Assembly (NCBI GenBank): GCA_029212415.1
Contig: JARGOF010000048.1
Coordinates: 7,166 to 43,631 of the forward strand
DNA from: Rhizobiaceae bacterium
GTDB lineage: Bacteria > Pseudomonadota > Alphaproteobacteria > Rhizobiales > Rhizobiaceae
Direction of reading: 5' to 3'
DNA length: 36,466 nucleotides
Shown here: piece after piece, positions 35,556 to 36,466 of the stretch
How the letters are laid out: each line of letters opens with the position of its first letter
Position numbering within the stretch: position 1 is the first letter of the stretch
Translations under genes and position numbers: made by a program
The notes under the pieces: model-generated
What the model was told of the DNA's origin: nothing
The model's input: only the letters and a program-made list of their open reading frames with translations
Database searches by the model: none

Positions 35556-36083
35556 ATGCGTATTGACGCCATCTCCATAGGCAACACACCGCCCGATGAT
35601 ATCAATGTTATCATCGAGGTTCCAGTGGGCGGTCAGCCCATCAAGTATGAAATGGACAAGGATGCGGGCACGCTGGTTGTTGATCGTTTCCTCTATACGC
35701 CCATGACCTATCCGGGCAATTATGGATTTGTTCCCCATACATTGTCCGAGGACGGTGATCCGATTGACGTTCTGGTGTGCAATACAAGACCGCTGATACC
35801 CGGATGCGTGATCAATGTGCGCCCCGTTGGCGTGCTGATCATGGAAGACAATGCCGGACAGGATGAAAAGATCCTGGCGGTGCCCTCTTCCCATCTGACC
35901 AAACGCTATGAAGGGGTCAATGAATTCACCGATCTGCCGGACATCACCGTGCAGCAGATCCAGCATTTCTTTGAGCACTACAAGGATCTGGAACCTGGCA
36001 AATGGGTCAAGATCGGTGAATGGGAAGGATCGGCCCGGGCCAGAAAACTGATCACGGAAGCCATCGACCGGGCGAAAAAATAG
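35556..36083 (+). CDS. ppa: Inorganic pyrophosphatase (family I)
   Basis: Soluble cytoplasmic enzyme that hydrolyses pyrophosphate to two phosphates and so drives biosynthetic reactions forward. The 175-residue size fits the family I bacterial enzyme. Active-site features are [29 protein letters not shown] (substrate-binding Lys, Glu and Tyr), the metal-binding signature DGDPIDVLV, and [14 protein letters not shown] with two further metal-binding Asp. I chose the ATG at 35556 (MRIDAISIG), with AGGA six bases upstream; the longer frame from 35475 is not conserved. It is convergent with the DUF167 gene. Confidence 0.97.
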   Translation: MRIDAISIGNTPPDDINVIIEVPVGGQPIKYEMDKDAGTLVVDRFLYTPMTYPGNYGFVPHTLSEDGDPIDVLVCNTRPLIPGCVINVRPVGVLIMEDNAGQDEKILAVPSSHLTKRYEGVNEFTDLPDITVQQIQHFFEHYKDLEPGKWVKIGEWEGSARARKLITEAIDRAKK

Positions 36084-36096
36084 TTGCCACTGGTCC

Positions 36097-36420
36097 CTAT
36101 TCGGTTATCCGCAGGATTTTTTGAACAAGGTCCTCGTTTGAACCCCCAATAAACAGCATCTTCAGGCGACTGGTCTCGCCTGAATCAATCCTGATCAGGC
36201 TTTTGGCAATGCCGCTGCGTTTGGCCACAAGCGCAATCAAGGCCTTGTTGGCCTTGCCCTTTTCCGGCACAGCCCGAACCCGGGCCTTGATGTAGCAACG
36301 CCCCGCATCATCCGTCTCAACGCCCTCTATGGCATCAATGTTTGCCTTGGGTGTCAGTCGGATGGCAAGTTTGAGCCCGCCAGGTACAATCCGGCACCAT
36401 AGAGCCTGTCCTGCTTTCAT
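36097..36420 (-). CDS. DUF167 (YggU) family protein
   Basis: A 107-residue protein of the DUF167/YggU family, a small alpha-beta fold of unknown function. The family core is plain: LKLAIRLTPKANIDAIEGVETDDAGRCYIKARVRAVPEKGKANKALIALVAK, including the PxxGKAN motif, and LIRIDSGETSRLKMLFI. The ATG at 36420 is preceded by AGAG at seven bases. In many bacteria this gene follows yggT; the 46 bases left upstream are too short to tell. It is convergent with ppa. Confidence 0.92.
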   Translation of the reverse strand: MKAGQALWCRIVPGGLKLAIRLTPKANIDAIEGVETDDAGRCYIKARVRAVPEKGKANKALIALVAKRSGIAKSLIRIDSGETSRLKMLFIGGSNEDLVQKILRITE

Positions 36421-36466
36421 TGATTCACTCTGCCAGTTGTTTTTTGGTCAGGATCAAGTTGGTTCG

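Noticed and set aside
36425-36466. 3' end of another minus-strand gene (such as yggT) at the right edge
   Set aside because: Two frames are open over these 46 bases, one ending in TGA at 36427-36425 and one overlapping the DUF167 start. With so little sequence neither can be preferred.

Overview
The window reads as a chromosomal segment of an alphaproteobacterium of the order Hyphomicrobiales (Rhizobiales). The basis is protein resemblance and gene order: ftsY-yciB next to a ccm cluster and acnA, rlmN-membrane protein-argG, DUF2794, and IalB-type and DUF1223 secreted proteins. It is moderately GC-rich housekeeping DNA. I see no rRNA or tRNA, prophage, transposase, toxin-antitoxin locus or CRISPR array. 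The genus is not certain.

Layout. (1) 1-1941: the 3' part of ftsY, entering through a perfect hexanucleotide repeat that codes for a Pro-Glu tract, then yciB. (2) 1942-2385: a 444-base convergent gap packed with GC-rich hairpins and short direct repeats. (3) 2386-7618: cytochrome c maturation genes ccmA-ccmB and ccmC-ccmD-ccmG, all on the minus strand but split by a LysE-type exporter gene and an M32 carboxypeptidase gene. (4) 7619-10596: a divergent control region with a candidate Irr-type iron-control element, then acnA. (5) 10671-14879: an RND efflux permease and its lipoprotein adaptor, preceded by an 11-bp inverted repeat likely to be an operator. (6) 15004-16263: a creatinase without the usual creatine-pathway neighbours. 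(7) 16264-19257: a periodic G-run array, DUF1223 and DUF2794 genes, a phosphinothricin-type acetyltransferase and a Bax-inhibitor-1 family membrane protein. (8) 19432-23435: the ybbP-ybbA ABC system divergent from the esterase tesA, the same arrangement as in E. coli. (9) 23564-29784: thpR, phhB, a YkvA-type protein, an IalB-type secreted protein, rlmN, a small membrane protein, a second LysE exporter and argG. (10) 30018-36420: an M3 oligopeptidase, typA/bipA, a GNAT acetyltransferase, an unidentified secreted protein, ppa and a DUF167 gene.

How the genes work together. Most are independent housekeeping units: SRP-dependent membrane targeting (FtsY), haem handling for c-type cytochromes (Ccm), TCA cycle (AcnA), arginine synthesis (ArgG), pyrophosphate removal (Ppa), and translation or RNA modification (TypA, RlmN). 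Iron links two neighbours: the Ccm proteins handle haem and AcnA is a 4Fe-4S enzyme, and a TAGAA-N3-TTCTA palindrome lies in the promoter region they share.

The best candidates for something undescribed are structural rather than a new enzyme system: the (Pro-Glu)28 tract of FtsY, the hairpin array after yciB, the G-run array with a 10-base period before the DUF1223 gene, the split ccm cluster, and a 44-base palindrome before rlmN with a decayed relative before argG. I found no multi-gene cluster that looks like a novel defence or biosynthetic system.
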